DNA of 14,764 bases from Bacteroidota bacterium (GCA_041658205.1 JBBAAO010000005.1:1-14764); one strand, 5' to 3'; counted from the first letter of the stretch, positions 5,823 through 13,159 are shown. Numbers and translations: made by a program. Notes: a model not told the origin generated them from the letters alone.

Positions 5823-6530
5823 ATGACCATTTACAAAATGTTAATTGTAATTTTATTTTCACTACTAATAATTTTATCCTCTTGCAAAAAGGATTCAAGC
5901 TCGCCAATTGATCAGAATATTGATAATACAAGTGGTTCAGTAAAAGCAATTGTGCTGTTGAATCCAATAAGCATAACAATATGGCCGGTTACCCTTAAAT
6001 TGATTAAATATCGCGATACTACATTTGATACAGTTCAGGTGTTATCTACGAAACCAAACGGTGAATGTAATTTTTTAAATGTCTCAGCAGGTAAATATAA
6101 AATCGTTGCTTTGCCAAATCAATACTTTGGTGAAACAAGCTATAGTGAAGATTTTAGCATTTCATCCAAAAACCCTATTGATACATTTTATATTATTCAC
6201 AAGCCATTTCATTTTTTGTTTCCAGACACAATTGAAGTATTTAAGAATTACAATTTATTAATTGACACTACCGTACACTTCGCAATATGGAATTATGGGA
6301 CAAGAGATACTTTAATATGCAATTTTGATTCATCATTAGTTCCTAACTGGTGCAGTGTCAAAATTAAAACAAACATATTTCCACCACAGCAATATCCAAC
6401 AACGATCAATACTATTATTACCTACAAATCTGAAGCGTATAAAAATAATTTATTGCCGAAGATAATTAAAGTTCCATTTAAGACTCAATATGAACAAGAT
6501 ACGTTGTATGTTAATATTCTGCCAATGTAA
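5823..6530 (+). CDS. Lipoprotein with a possible beta-sandwich domain (cassette)
   Basis: A 235-residue protein with a type II signal peptide: MTIYKM, a hydrophobic stretch (LIVILFSLLIILS), then the lipobox LSSC with the lipidated C21 followed by KKDSSSP. Lys at +2 gives no clear sorting signal. Residues ~40-110 include TKPNGECNFLNVSAGKYKIVA, typical of carboxypeptidase-regulatory, SdrD-B-like or similar transthyretin-fold repeats (a polar turn, then G-x-x-x-F/N-x-N-V-x-A-G-x-Y). The C-terminal half is beta-rich and unrecognised. AGGAAGGAAG at 5811-5820 directly precedes the ATG and lies at the very start of the cassette. Probably envelope-attached with a binding or structural role; the ligand is unknown. 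Confidence 0.8.
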   Translation: MTIYKMLIVILFSLLIILSSCKKDSSSPIDQNIDNTSGSVKAIVLLNPISITIWPVTLKLIKYRDTTFDTVQVLSTKPNGECNFLNVSAGKYKIVALPNQYFGETSYSEDFSISSKNPIDTFYIIHKPFHFLFPDTIEVFKNYNLLIDTTVHFAIWNYGTRDTLICNFDSSLVPNWCSVKIKTNIFPPQQYPTTINTIITYKSEAYKNNLLPKIIKVPFKTQYEQDTLYVNILPM

Positions 6531-6541
6531 AATCTCTTGCG

Positions 6542-6730
6542 CCCTAACCAGTCGCTCAAGTTGACGTGGTAACCGCGAACGCGATTTTTGTATTCAAAGT
6601 TGAAATATCTAAGCACAACATACGATTCAAAAAGTTATCAGCAAATTAATGAAGGTCGCGTTCGCGTAATAACGTCCGCCAAAAAGACGGCGGACAAGTT
6701 ACCACGCAACTTAGCTCCAGTCCGTTAGGC
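6542..6730 (+). repeat. attC site 13 (with palindrome insertion)
   Basis: A 189-bp attC with R'' CCCTAAC (6542-6548) and R' GTTAGGC (6724-6730). It is 24 bp longer than the related attC 2/5/15 because a palindrome is inserted right at the L' arm. Promoter-like TTG (6600-6602) and TACGAT (6621-6626). Confidence 0.94.
6674..6695 (+). repeat. Small palindromic insertion inside attC 13
   Basis: GTCCGCC (6674-6680), an 8-nt A-rich loop, then GGCGGAC (6689-6695). Comparison with attC 2 shows a clean 24-bp insertion between AACG and TTACCACG. The same insertion is in attC 17, and a related palindrome lies at another position in attC 24. Confidence 0.8.
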
Positions 6731-6738
6731 GGCTTTAT

Positions 6739-7299
6739 ATGATGACATCAGATTATATTTCTTTATTTGCGCTGGTTGTAGCAATAATATCACTATTGTG
6801 GCAATTTTATGATCATAGGCAAGGTTTGCAGGAAGTTATAACATTTAATCATAAAAGTTCAATGGCAACCAATTCCACAAAAATTCAATTTAATTTGGTG
6901 AAAATTGAAATTACTAATAAAAGTAGAAAAGAAATATGGATTAAGAATGTTGAACACAGGGTATACTTCAAATCAGGATTCTTTAGCGTTATATTTTTTA
7001 GTGAGGATTATAAATTCAAATTATCACCTGATGAATTTATGACTCACAGCGTTGCGATTTGGAATAAAGAAATCGAAGGTATATTAAACTATACTGGAAT
7101 AGTTAAAACAAGTTTTATTGTCACTACCAGCAGCAATAAGTTTGAATATCCTGGTTTAAAAACATATCCACTTTTTAATACTGAAATCGATTTAGAAAAC
7201 ACACTAAAAGCAGCACGTATTTTTAGAGATATATACAAATCTTTGGATGATAAATATATAGTTATGCCAAATGGTTATAGCGTTGACTTCAAGACCTAA
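6739..7299 (+). CDS. Membrane-anchored hypothetical protein (cassette)
   Basis: A 186-residue protein with one N-terminal membrane segment (residues ~7-23, ISLFALVVAIISLLWQF) followed by DHRQG, suggesting a cytoplasmic soluble part. Residues ~48-110 (IQFNLVKIEITNKSRKEIWIKNVEHRVYF) have the alternating pattern of an Ig-like beta domain. No catalytic motif is seen. Two ATGs lie three bases apart (6739 and 6742), only about 14 nt after the recombination point and without a clear Shine-Dalgarno, so the leader would come from the attC. I do not recognise the family. Short membrane-anchored proteins like this are frequent in integron cassettes, but a specific role would be a guess. Confidence 0.75.
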   Translation: MMTSDYISLFALVVAIISLLWQFYDHRQGLQEVITFNHKSSMATNSTKIQFNLVKIEITNKSRKEIWIKNVEHRVYFKSGFFSVIFFSEDYKFKLSPDEFMTHSVAIWNKEIEGILNYTGIVKTSFIVTTSSNKFEYPGLKTYPLFNTEIDLENTLKAARIFRDIYKSLDDKYIVMPNGYSVDFKT

Positions 7300-7306
7300 T
7301 TATGCC

Positions 7307-7471
7307 GCCTAACCAGTCGCTCAACCTGACGTGGTAACCGCGGCCGCAATTTTTGTATTCAAAGTTGAAAATTCTAAACACAACATACGATACTTTTAGT
7401 AGTCAGCGAGTTAATCGACATTGCGTCCGCGTAAAAACGTTACCACGCAGGTTAGCTCCAGTCCGTTAGGC
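7307..7471 (+). repeat. attC site 14
   Basis: A 165-bp attC with R'' GCCTAAC (7307-7313) and R' GTTAGGC (7465-7471). L stem GTGGTAAC/GTTACCAC. Promoter-like TTG (7365-7367) and TACGAT (7386-7391). Confidence 0.95.
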
Positions 7472-7496
7472 GTTTCAAAATAGTAGAATACGAAAA

Positions 7497-8009
7497 ATGA
7501 AACCAATAATAATTATAACTCTACTACTTATTCAATATACTTATACGCAGAATACGCCTGCCGATTCTATTAAAAATGAACAACCGATCTATTTTGTCGA
7601 TAAAGAATTGCCCAATTTACAGTTGAAGCCATTATCCGGCAAACCGTTCAAATTAAATTCATTAAAAGGTCAAATTGTTGTTTTGAATTGGTGGTTTACT
7701 TCATGTTTACCTTGTAAGGAGGAAATACCTGAGTTGAACGAAATTGTTTCTAAATACAAAAGAAAAGGTATTCGTTTTATTGCTATTGCAAGGAACACTG
7801 AGTCAGATTTGAAAAAGTATTTGACTGGAAATGTATTTAAGTATGAACACACATTGACCACAGATAGTATTCATAAAATACTTGACGACCGTTTTCCAAG
7901 AAATATTATAATTAATAAAAATGGTGTTGTTGTCTTTGATAGAATTGGATATTCAGCCATGAATGCTGAATATATAACCAACACCATTAATAGCTTACTT
8001 AAGCAATGA
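7497..8009 (+). CDS. TlpA/ResA-like exported thioredoxin-fold protein
   Basis: A 170-residue protein with a signal peptide (MKPIIIITLLLIQYTYTQ) and an AhpC/TSA-Redoxin type thioredoxin domain from about residue 37. Key features are KGQIVVLNWWFTSCLPCKEEIPEL with a C70-x-x-C73 redox pair, a Glu-rich helix after it, and the cis-proline region FPRNIIINKNG (P134). TlpA/ResA proteins reduce disulfides outside the cytoplasm, for example in cytochrome c maturation, using electrons from a CcdA/DsbD-type membrane protein, none of which is encoded here. The CLPC dipeptide differs from CGPC thioredoxin and CEPC ResA. The start ATG at 7497 follows an A-rich leader without a strong Shine-Dalgarno. It is alone in its cassette. 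Confidence 0.88.
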   Translation: MKPIIIITLLLIQYTYTQNTPADSIKNEQPIYFVDKELPNLQLKPLSGKPFKLNSLKGQIVVLNWWFTSCLPCKEEIPELNEIVSKYKRKGIRFIAIARNTESDLKKYLTGNVFKYEHTLTTDSIHKILDDRFPRNIIINKNGVVVFDRIGYSAMNAEYITNTINSLLKQ

Positions 8010-8020
8010 ATCCGTGAAAC

Positions 8021-8185
8021 GCCTAACCAGTCGCTCAAGTTGACGTGGTAACCGCGAACGCGAATTTTGTATTCAAAGTTGAAATATTTAAGCACAACAT
8101 ACGATTCAAACAATTATCAGCAAATTAATCAAGGTCGCGTTCGCGTAAAAACGTTACCACGCAACTTAGCTCCAGTCCGTTAGGC
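8021..8185 (+). repeat. attC site 15
   Basis: A 165-bp attC with R'' GCCTAAC (8021-8027) and R' GTTAGGC (8179-8185). Inner stem CGCGAACGCGA/TCGCGTTCGCG. Promoter-like TTG (8079-8081) and TACGAT (8100-8105). Nearly identical to attC 2 and 5. Confidence 0.95.
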
Positions 8186-8370
8186 AACACGAAGCAAAAG
8201 TGGTGTAATTCCCAAAAAGCATAAAACAAAAATACACCACCAACATTCAGACGTCTTTCAATTGCCAACAATTGGGGTTGAAGTCAGAAAAAGTTGTTCA
8301 AAATAAGCAGTCGCTTAAAGAAGAAAGTTCAGTTATAATTGTTGGCAATTGTTCAACAAGCTCGCGTGTT
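8180..8370 (+). ncRNA. Family 2 ORF-less cassette, copy 2: candidate structured RNA
   Basis: A homologue of 2412-2601. The first stem is kept as GTGGTGTA (8200-8207) with TACACCAC (8233-8240). The second is kept and extended: CAATTGCCAACAATT (8259-8273) with AATTGTTGGCAATTG (8337-8351), 15 bp perfect. Loops and the 5' half differ clearly from copy 1, while the last ~80 nt are nearly the same. Stem preservation in the face of loop drift supports an RNA fold. Both copies are followed by the same attC variant (TAACGAGTCG). Confidence 0.5.
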
Positions 8371-8539
8371 GCCTAACGAGTCGCTCAAGTTGACGTGGTA
8401 ACCGCGGCGTTGGTTTTTAAGTCGAATGTTGAAAAACGAGAACACAACATACGATTGCGGAAGAAATCAGCAATTCACAAAATGTATTTCGTGGCCGCGA
8501 TAAAACGTTACCACGCAACTTAGCTCCAGTCCGTTAGCC
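8371..8539 (+). repeat. attC site 16
   Basis: A 169-bp attC with R'' GCCTAAC (8371-8377) and R' GTTAGCC (8533-8539). It has the TAACGAGTCG variant shared with attC 6. Promoter-like TTG (8429-8431) and TACGATTG (8450-8457). Confidence 0.95.
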
Positions 8540-8552
8540 CGCAGAAAATGGC

Positions 8553-8945
8553 ATGGAATTATCAGACAAAGAAATATTTTTAGTTGCCGTAATAAAGGAA
8601 TTTGACTTCCTACGAACCTATGGGTACGATAATCAAGTATCTATTTATGATCGTGAACCTTGCATTATATTTTCTAACATAAAAATTAATCGAAAATTGA
8701 TCTGTACGTATTTAGACAGATTTGATCTGGAAATTACTACTGAAATAAGAAAATTATTAACGACAGTATCTGATAGCTTAACTTTAACTGAGATTGTTGC
8801 GATGCAAGGTTTCAAATTAATGCCATTTGTTCCTGTTGATGCTCAAGTGAAATGGATATCAACAATTATTCAGGATAATTATTTGGAAATAATAGAAGGG
8901 AAGAAGTGGAAAGAGGGGCTTTCTAAAAGTCTTTCTGCGGGCTAA
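8553..8945 (+). CDS. Hypothetical protein (cassette), stop codon supplied by attC
   Basis: A 130-residue, mixed alpha/beta, apparently cytoplasmic protein without signal peptide or membrane segment. An aromatic and charged N-terminal half (KEFDFLRTYGYDNQVSIYDREPCIIFSN) is followed by helical stretches with IRKLLTT and LTLTEIVAMQGF. I do not recognise the family. The ATG at 8553 is used because the nearer ATG at 8548 is in a frame that soon stops. The TAA (8943-8945) lies inside the attC R'' box (GGCTAAC), so the gene uses the conserved recombination sequence as its stop, and its last residues (SAG) are encoded by the cassette's terminal repeat. Confidence 0.72.
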   Translation: MELSDKEIFLVAVIKEFDFLRTYGYDNQVSIYDREPCIIFSNIKINRKLICTYLDRFDLEITTEIRKLLTTVSDSLTLTEIVAMQGFKLMPFVPVDAQVKWISTIIQDNYLEIIEGKKWKEGLSKSLSAG

Positions 8946-9128
8946 CCAGTCGCTCAAGTTGACGTGGTAACCGCGAACGCGATTTTTGTATTCGAAGTTG
9001 AAATATTTAAGCACAACATACGATTCAAACAGTTATCGGCAAATTAATCAAGGTCGCGTTCGCGTAAAAACGTCCGCCAAAAAGACGGCGGACAAGTTAC
9101 CACGCAACTTAGCTCCAGTCCGTTAGGC
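8940..9128 (+). repeat. attC site 17 (with palindrome insertion)
   Basis: A 189-bp attC with R'' GGCTAAC (8940-8946) and R' GTTAGGC (9122-9128). It has the same 24-bp palindrome insertion as attC 13 and a similar core, although the attached genes are unrelated. Promoter-like TTG (8998-9000) and TACGAT (9019-9024). Confidence 0.95.
9072..9093 (+). repeat. Small palindromic insertion inside attC 17
   Basis: GTCCGCC, an 8-nt A-rich loop and GGCGGAC at the same place as in attC 13, with identical sequence. This one is probably inherited with the attC rather than inserted independently. Confidence 0.8.
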
Positions 9129-9148
9129 GGGTTGAAAGAATTGTAAAC

Positions 9149-9958
9149 ATGAACTCAGAGTATTCAAAGTATTGTTCGGATTTAGCTACGAAAGTAGAAG
9201 AATACGCAAGTGCATTTGAGGGAATCCAATTCCACGAAAAAGACCAGGCTGTTGAAGTATTTGCTATGCAATCGCTTTCAATGGCTTCTTCTAGTTTACA
9301 GGCGGCGTCAATATTATTGGATAATAATTTTGTTCCCGAAGCAATTCTTATTACACGTCCAATTCAAGAATTGCTTTTCAATCTTCGATGGATTCTTGGT
9401 GCACAAAATGATGCTGAGAAACTCGAGAGAGTTTATCGATTGGAAGGTGATCCTTACTCAGCTTGGCAAAAAGAAACAAAACTGATTCGTGAAGATGGTG
9501 AGCGACGCAATGATTCTAATGCAATTGAAACTGCAAAGAGATTTAATGAACCTTTGGACCATTTTGCTGAAAAATATTCATATTTAGTGGAAGCTGTTGA
9601 GACTGGCACTTACAAATTCAAGTCTGCTCCAGCATTTGCGAGTCGAATGGATCCTGCCTTAAGGTTGAAGTACTATCATCTTTATAGATATACCTCAGTG
9701 TTTGCACATCCGACGCCATTTACCAAAGCTCACTATTTAAAGACCAGCAATGGTTCGCAAACAAAATTTACCCCAGAAGATGAATCGATAAAACAATCAT
9801 TGGCTTATTCGTTTCTTTTTACAGATTTATTGGTAGGTTCAGCAGAAGAAATATTGAAATCATTTGCTCCAGAATCAGATGGAAATCGATTAAAAATATA
9901 TTCCGATATTGGCGCAATAGTTAAACTATCAAATAAAAATTATTTCTCATCTATTTGA
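9149..9958 (+). CDS. Helical DUF5677-like protein (cassette)
   Basis: A 269-residue, almost entirely alpha-helical cytoplasmic protein. Residues ~45-100 (ASSSLQAASILLDNNFVPEAILITRPIQELLFNLRWILG) and the later segment YYHLYRYTSVFAHPTPF resemble the DUF5677 and related helical families, in which an Arg-x-x-x-E helix and a Tyr/Ser...His motif recur; some of these belong to the wider HEPN-like superfamily, but I cannot confirm an RNase site here. No signal peptide. The ATG at 9149 follows GAAAG, a weak ribosome binding site. It is alone in its cassette and ends 14 nt before R''. Possible roles include stress or defence, inferred only from family habit; function is unassigned. Confidence 0.75.
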   Translation: MNSEYSKYCSDLATKVEEYASAFEGIQFHEKDQAVEVFAMQSLSMASSSLQAASILLDNNFVPEAILITRPIQELLFNLRWILGAQNDAEKLERVYRLEGDPYSAWQKETKLIREDGERRNDSNAIETAKRFNEPLDHFAEKYSYLVEAVETGTYKFKSAPAFASRMDPALRLKYYHLYRYTSVFAHPTPFTKAHYLKTSNGSQTKFTPEDESIKQSLAYSFLFTDLLVGSAEEILKSFAPESDGNRLKIYSDIGAIVKLSNKNYFSSI

Positions 9959-9972
9959 AAGAAATGCAACCC

Positions 9973-10136
9973 GCCTAACCAGTCGCTCAAGCAGACGTTG
10001 CAACCGCCGACGCGCAAAAGTTTTGAGTGTTGAGATTTCTAAATACAACTTACGTTACGAAATAGCATTTTAAAATTAAAAAACAATTTCCACACTCTGG
10101 AACGTTGCAACGCAGCTTAGCTCCAGTCCGTTAGTT
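9973..10136 (+). repeat. attC site 18
   Basis: A 164-bp attC with R'' GCCTAAC (9973-9979) and R' GTTAGTT (10130-10136). It is the first of four consecutive sites with the L stem GTTGCAAC/GTTGCAAC. Promoter-like TTG (10030-10032) and TACGTT (10051-10056). Confidence 0.94.
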
Positions 10137-10149
10137 AGCTTGAAACTAT

Positions 10150-10380
10150 ATGCGCACAGAAACAAGAACACTTGAATGGTTTCTAACCGATCCTCGGTGT
10201 CGAAAGTGGATAGTTCAATGTTCCACTTGTAGACACTACGGAAGGAAACCAGAGTACGATCGATACATAGCGAAATACCGCTTTGAAGAAATGTTTCCTG
10301 TCATGTTACTTGACGAAAATGGTCGATGTGAACAATGCAGCAAATTTTTTGAGAACAAAGATTCACAACAGGCAACTTAA
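10150..10380 (+). CDS. Zinc-ribbon miniprotein (cassette)
   Basis: A 76-residue protein. C24-S-T-C27 and C60-E-Q-C63 form a CxxC...CxxC set spaced 32 residues apart, as in a zinc ribbon or treble-clef-like knuckle; C17 is an extra cysteine. The N-terminus (TRTLEWFLTDPRCRKW) is helical and aromatic, and the region between the knuckles is basic and aromatic (YDRYIAKYRFEEMFP). This could bind nucleic acid or a protein partner. The ATG lies only about 20 nt after the cassette start with no strong Shine-Dalgarno. The cassette's end repeat matches its start with two differences (GGCTAAC against GTTAGTT). Not a recognised family. Confidence 0.75.
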   Translation: MRTETRTLEWFLTDPRCRKWIVQCSTCRHYGRKPEYDRYIAKYRFEEMFPVMLLDENGRCEQCSKFFENKDSQQAT

Positions 10381-10408
10381 ATATTTAATCTAAAAACTAT
10401 CGCAAGCT

Positions 10409-10577
10409 GGCTAACCAGTCGCTCAAGCGGACGTTGCAACCGCGGCTGCAATTTTTGTCTTCAAAGTTGAAAAATTACAACATAACATACGGCAGTTCAA
10501 GAAATCAGCAATTCACAAAATCGTTTTCGAGGCCGCGATAAAACGTTGCAACGCAGCTTAGCTCCAGTCCGTTAGGC
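10409..10577 (+). repeat. attC site 19
   Basis: A 169-bp attC with R'' GGCTAAC (10409-10415) and R' GTTAGGC (10571-10577). L stem GTTGCAAC/GTTGCAAC. Promoter-like TTG (10467-10469) and TACGGC (10488-10493). Confidence 0.94.
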
Positions 10578-10810
10578 GGCTGTCGCCAACGGCGAAAAGT
10601 AAATTGGTAAGTCAGTGTTTGTGCGTCAATTGAAGATTTTGCGGAGTCAAACAAGTTTATCAAGAAAAATGGTACACGGTTCAAGTTTTTACGAGTTTAA
10701 AATTGGCTACGCACGCCGTTGGCTCAAAAACTCAATCGTATGTAGTTTGCGAACGCACAGCTTAAAAAAAAGTTTTCAAAACTCGGCAAACTACAAATAT
10801 AATATCAGCC
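10572..10810 (+). ncRNA. ORF-less cassette with nested perfect inverted repeats: candidate structured RNA
   Basis: Several long-range complementary pairs fill this cassette. GCCAACGGCG (10585-10594) pairs with CGCCGTTGGC (10714-10723), and TGTAGTTTGC (10741-10750) pairs with GCAAACTACA (10786-10795), both 10 bp and perfect. A palindrome AGTTTTCAAAACT lies in the second loop. TGTGCG (10620-10625) and CGCACA (10754-10759) are an additional, conflicting pair that would cross the second stem and could make a pseudoknot or alternative fold. As in family 1, the 5' arm sits right after the cassette start and its partner ~120 nt later. A GTG-initiated frame (10615-10866) runs into attC 20 and looks spurious. 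Confidence 0.45.
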
Positions 10811-10979
10811 GCCTAACCAGTCGCTCAAGCGGACGTTGCAACCGCGGCAGCGTTTTTTGTATTTGATGTTGAAAAATCAAGATACAACATACGACAGCAC
10901 AAGTTATCAGCAATTCACAAAATTCATTGCGAGGCCGCGATAAAACGTTGCAACGCAGCTTAGCTCCAGTCCGTTAGGT
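10811..10979 (+). repeat. attC site 20
   Basis: A 169-bp attC with R'' GCCTAAC (10811-10817) and R' GTTAGGT (10973-10979). L stem GTTGCAAC/GTTGCAAC. Promoter-like TTG (10869-10871) and TACGAC (10890-10895). Confidence 0.95.
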
Positions 10980-11054
10980 GGCATTTTATTGTGCTACTTT
11001 TCGGTCCAATTAGTTCAATTCAAATGTGAGATATGGACAAAAAGGATTCATTTC

Positions 11055-12104
11055 TTGAAAACATATAATGAAAATAAAACACTATTAGCATTAACTCTTC
11101 TTGCAATGCTTTTTGCAGGACTGATGTATTATTATGGATTGCAAAAAAAAGATTATCGTGAAACAGACAGAAATATAAGTGCCATAAGTTTAAAATTAGA
11201 GAAAATATATTCCAATTTACCAGCCAATAGACGCTATTATTCTCTCAATTACTGTAACGGTAAAATATATATTATTGGTATTGATATTAATCCAAGTGGA
11301 GCCAATCAATCTATTGATGAACTAGATTCCACCGGTGTTTATCTAAAATCTTTTGCAAATAATGGTAATGCCAAACGTCAATTTGAAGTGGATGCATATG
11401 GTATTTATAATTCCGAAGATAATTACGGAGATCGCACATCATTTATCTTTGAACGAAATTATAGTGATTCAATTTTGTATTCGTACCAATCGGATAAACA
11501 AATATTAGAGAATCTACGGATAGGAAAACACGAGTATATCTTAAAAATAGGTGGACCCAATAGAATGATATATTCATTTATTGATGACTATAATATAGTA
11601 AACATCAAAACCGGAGTAGTTAAAAATATAGAAGTGAAGCTCAAAGATTCTGCCTCTTATTATCAACGATATGGTTTTTTTGTTAAAGGAAATAATGGGA
11701 TTAATTACAAGATAGCTCGTGAAGCAGGAATGTTTTTTGCATTCAATGATTCGGGAAGAATTCTCTATCAAGCCGAAACGGTTGATAAATCACCACCTTT
11801 AGAATTTGTGAAAACTCCGGATGGTGGAATTCGTCGTGCTCCTAATAGCTATGGATTAGCAAATATGAGCGGAATTGTGCTTAGAAATTATTTACTGATT
11901 CTTGAGGTCAATAGGGCTAATGGAAATGCGGATCCAATAATAGATGTTTATGACCAGGTAACGGGAAAATACAAGTCAAGTTGGATTGTTCCTAAAGCAA
12001 AGGATGAAAAAGTGTATGAGATACAATCGATAAACGATCATCAGTTAATATTGTTGTATGAAACAACGATAGGTTATCTAACGATACCAGAGTCGCTATT
12101 ATGA
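11055..12104 (+). CDS. Membrane-anchored beta-propeller-like protein, first gene of a two-gene cassette
   Basis: The open frame extends up to a TTG at 10989, but the likelier start is the TTG at 11055, preceded by AAAGGA (11041-11046) with 8-nt spacing and giving 349 residues (L)KTYNENKTLLALTLLAM. This places a membrane anchor or signal peptide (TLLALTLLAMLFAGLMYYYG) at the N-terminus. The rest is beta-rich with repeated strand-turn units such as YYSLNYCNGKIYIIG, DSILYSYQ, GRILYQAETV and DPIIDVYDQVTGKYKSSW, resembling the 6-bladed propeller proteins common in Bacteroidota. No catalytic motif is seen. Its TGA overlaps the ATG of the downstream MauE-like gene (ATGA), so translation is coupled and the two products probably act together in the envelope. 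Confidence 0.72.
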   Translation: MKTYNENKTLLALTLLAMLFAGLMYYYGLQKKDYRETDRNISAISLKLEKIYSNLPANRRYYSLNYCNGKIYIIGIDINPSGANQSIDELDSTGVYLKSFANNGNAKRQFEVDAYGIYNSEDNYGDRTSFIFERNYSDSILYSYQSDKQILENLRIGKHEYILKIGGPNRMIYSFIDDYNIVNIKTGVVKNIEVKLKDSASYYQRYGFFVKGNNGINYKIAREAGMFFAFNDSGRILYQAETVDKSPPLEFVKTPDGGIRRAPNSYGLANMSGIVLRNYLLILEVNRANGNADPIIDVYDQVTGKYKSSWIVPKAKDEKVYEIQSINDHQLILLYETTIGYLTIPESLL

Positions 12105-12547
12105 ATGCAAAACACGTATCCTATTTTCTGTTTATGATTATAGCTTCAATCTTGCTTTACGAAGGAATCATTAAAGTATTAGATAATGATTCATACGCAA
12201 TGGAAATCTTCTTTATGCCATTTATACCAAATTCATTCATCTCATTAATCAAATACATTATTCCCTCAATAGAAATTCTACTTGCATTACTATTGTTTGT
12301 TCCGGCAATAAGAATAAATATAAACTACGGAATATATTTGTTTACGTTTGTCACAATGATTTACGGAATATTAACTGTTACAGTATTCAAGAATTACTCA
12401 TATCTCTGCACACCGGAAGGTGGTTGTACACTCCAATATTCATTTTATGCAAAACATTTAACATTGTACGCGGTGTGCTGTGGTTTATCAGTACTAAATG
12501 TTTTTGTCAATAAGACTGATAACAAATTAAATGTAAATGCCACCTAA
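12101..12547 (+). CDS. MauE/DoxX-like membrane protein, second gene of the cassette
   Basis: A 148-residue integral membrane protein with four predicted helices (about residues 7-25, 51-70, 76-95, 117-135). YEGIIKVLD followed by PSIEILLALLLFVP after the second helix start is typical of the MauE/DoxX fold. MauE helps make the disulfide-rich methylamine dehydrogenase subunit and relatives are thought to pass electrons to periplasmic thiols; here C103/C109 (LCTPEGGC) and C126-C127 could form such a redox set, though the pattern is not canonical. It overlaps the upstream propeller gene by 4 nt. The TAA at 12545-12547 is part of the attC R'' box. Confidence 0.78.
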   Translation: MNAKHVSYFLFMIIASILLYEGIIKVLDNDSYAMEIFFMPFIPNSFISLIKYIIPSIEILLALLLFVPAIRININYGIYLFTFVTMIYGILTVTVFKNYSYLCTPEGGCTLQYSFYAKHLTLYAVCCGLSVLNVFVNKTDNKLNVNAT

Positions 12548-12709
12548 CCAGTCGTTCAAGCTGACGTTGCAACTGCGGCTTCAAAAATATCTCAAGTGTC
12601 GTGAAATCTAAACTCAACATACGATTCGTCAAGTTATCGGCAAATTAATAATCAATGCGCGTGGCCGCAGTAAAACGTTGCAACGCAGCTTAACTCCAGT
12701 CCGTTAGGT
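12542..12709 (+). repeat. attC site 21
   Basis: A 168-bp attC with R'' ACCTAAC (12542-12548) and R' GTTAGGT (12703-12709). L stem GTTGCAAC/GTTGCAAC. The upstream triplet of the promoter-like pair is TCG (12599-12601) and the downstream element is TACGAT (12620-12625); spacing 18. Confidence 0.94.
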
Positions 12710-12991
12710 GGCGTGCTATAAAAGAAACGTAACATTTGAGTTTAGATTAAATGCGAAAGTGTTTTCAAACAAGAAAGAATCACGGAATTAAGTAATCGGC
12801 ACCGTAATCAATCAAAACTGTTTTCTTGGGAGAGTTCAACTGTTTTTCAAAAGTAGTTATATCCAAAAACAGTTTCTGTTATTTCAAAAGTGTTTTTATT
12901 AAAGTTGTGTGGTTTCTAAAAACAGTTTGCGATTAATCAGCAAAACTAAGTTTGCAAATGTTGCGGTTTTCAATCGGCAATCAAAATAGCC
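12704..12991 (+). ncRNA. ORF-less cassette, possible structured RNA
   Basis: No credible ORF on either strand in 288 bp. AACTGTTTTT (12838-12847) pairs perfectly with AAAAACAGTT (12865-12874), and an identical second partner AAAAACAGTT lies at 12918-12927, so two mutually exclusive hairpins are possible. GCAAA-ACTAAG-TTTGC adds a small stem near 12940-12954. Much of the sequence is A/T runs with repeated GTTTTC/GTTTTT, so some complementarity is expected by chance. Weakest of the RNA candidates; it could be a decayed gene. Confidence 0.3.
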
Positions 12992-13159
12992 ACCTAACCA
13001 GTCACTCAAGCTGACGTTGTGACCGCGGCTTGGGTTTTAATCGAAAGTTGAAAAACGAGAACATAACATAGGACAGCGGAAGAGCGAACGAAAACACAAA
13101 AAGTGTTTTCGAGGCCGCGACACAACGTCACAACGCAGCTTAGTTCCAGTCCGTTAGCC
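12992..13159 (+). repeat. attC site 22
   Basis: A 168-bp attC with R'' ACCTAAC (12992-12998) and R' GTTAGCC (13153-13159). L stem GTTGTGAC/GTCACAAC, a unique compensated variant. Promoter-like TTG (13048-13050) and TAGGAC (13069-13074). Confidence 0.94.

Noticed and set aside
10615..10866. 83-codon GTG-started frame
   Set aside because: Runs 50 bp into attC 20 and covers several perfect inverted repeats; no ribosome binding site.
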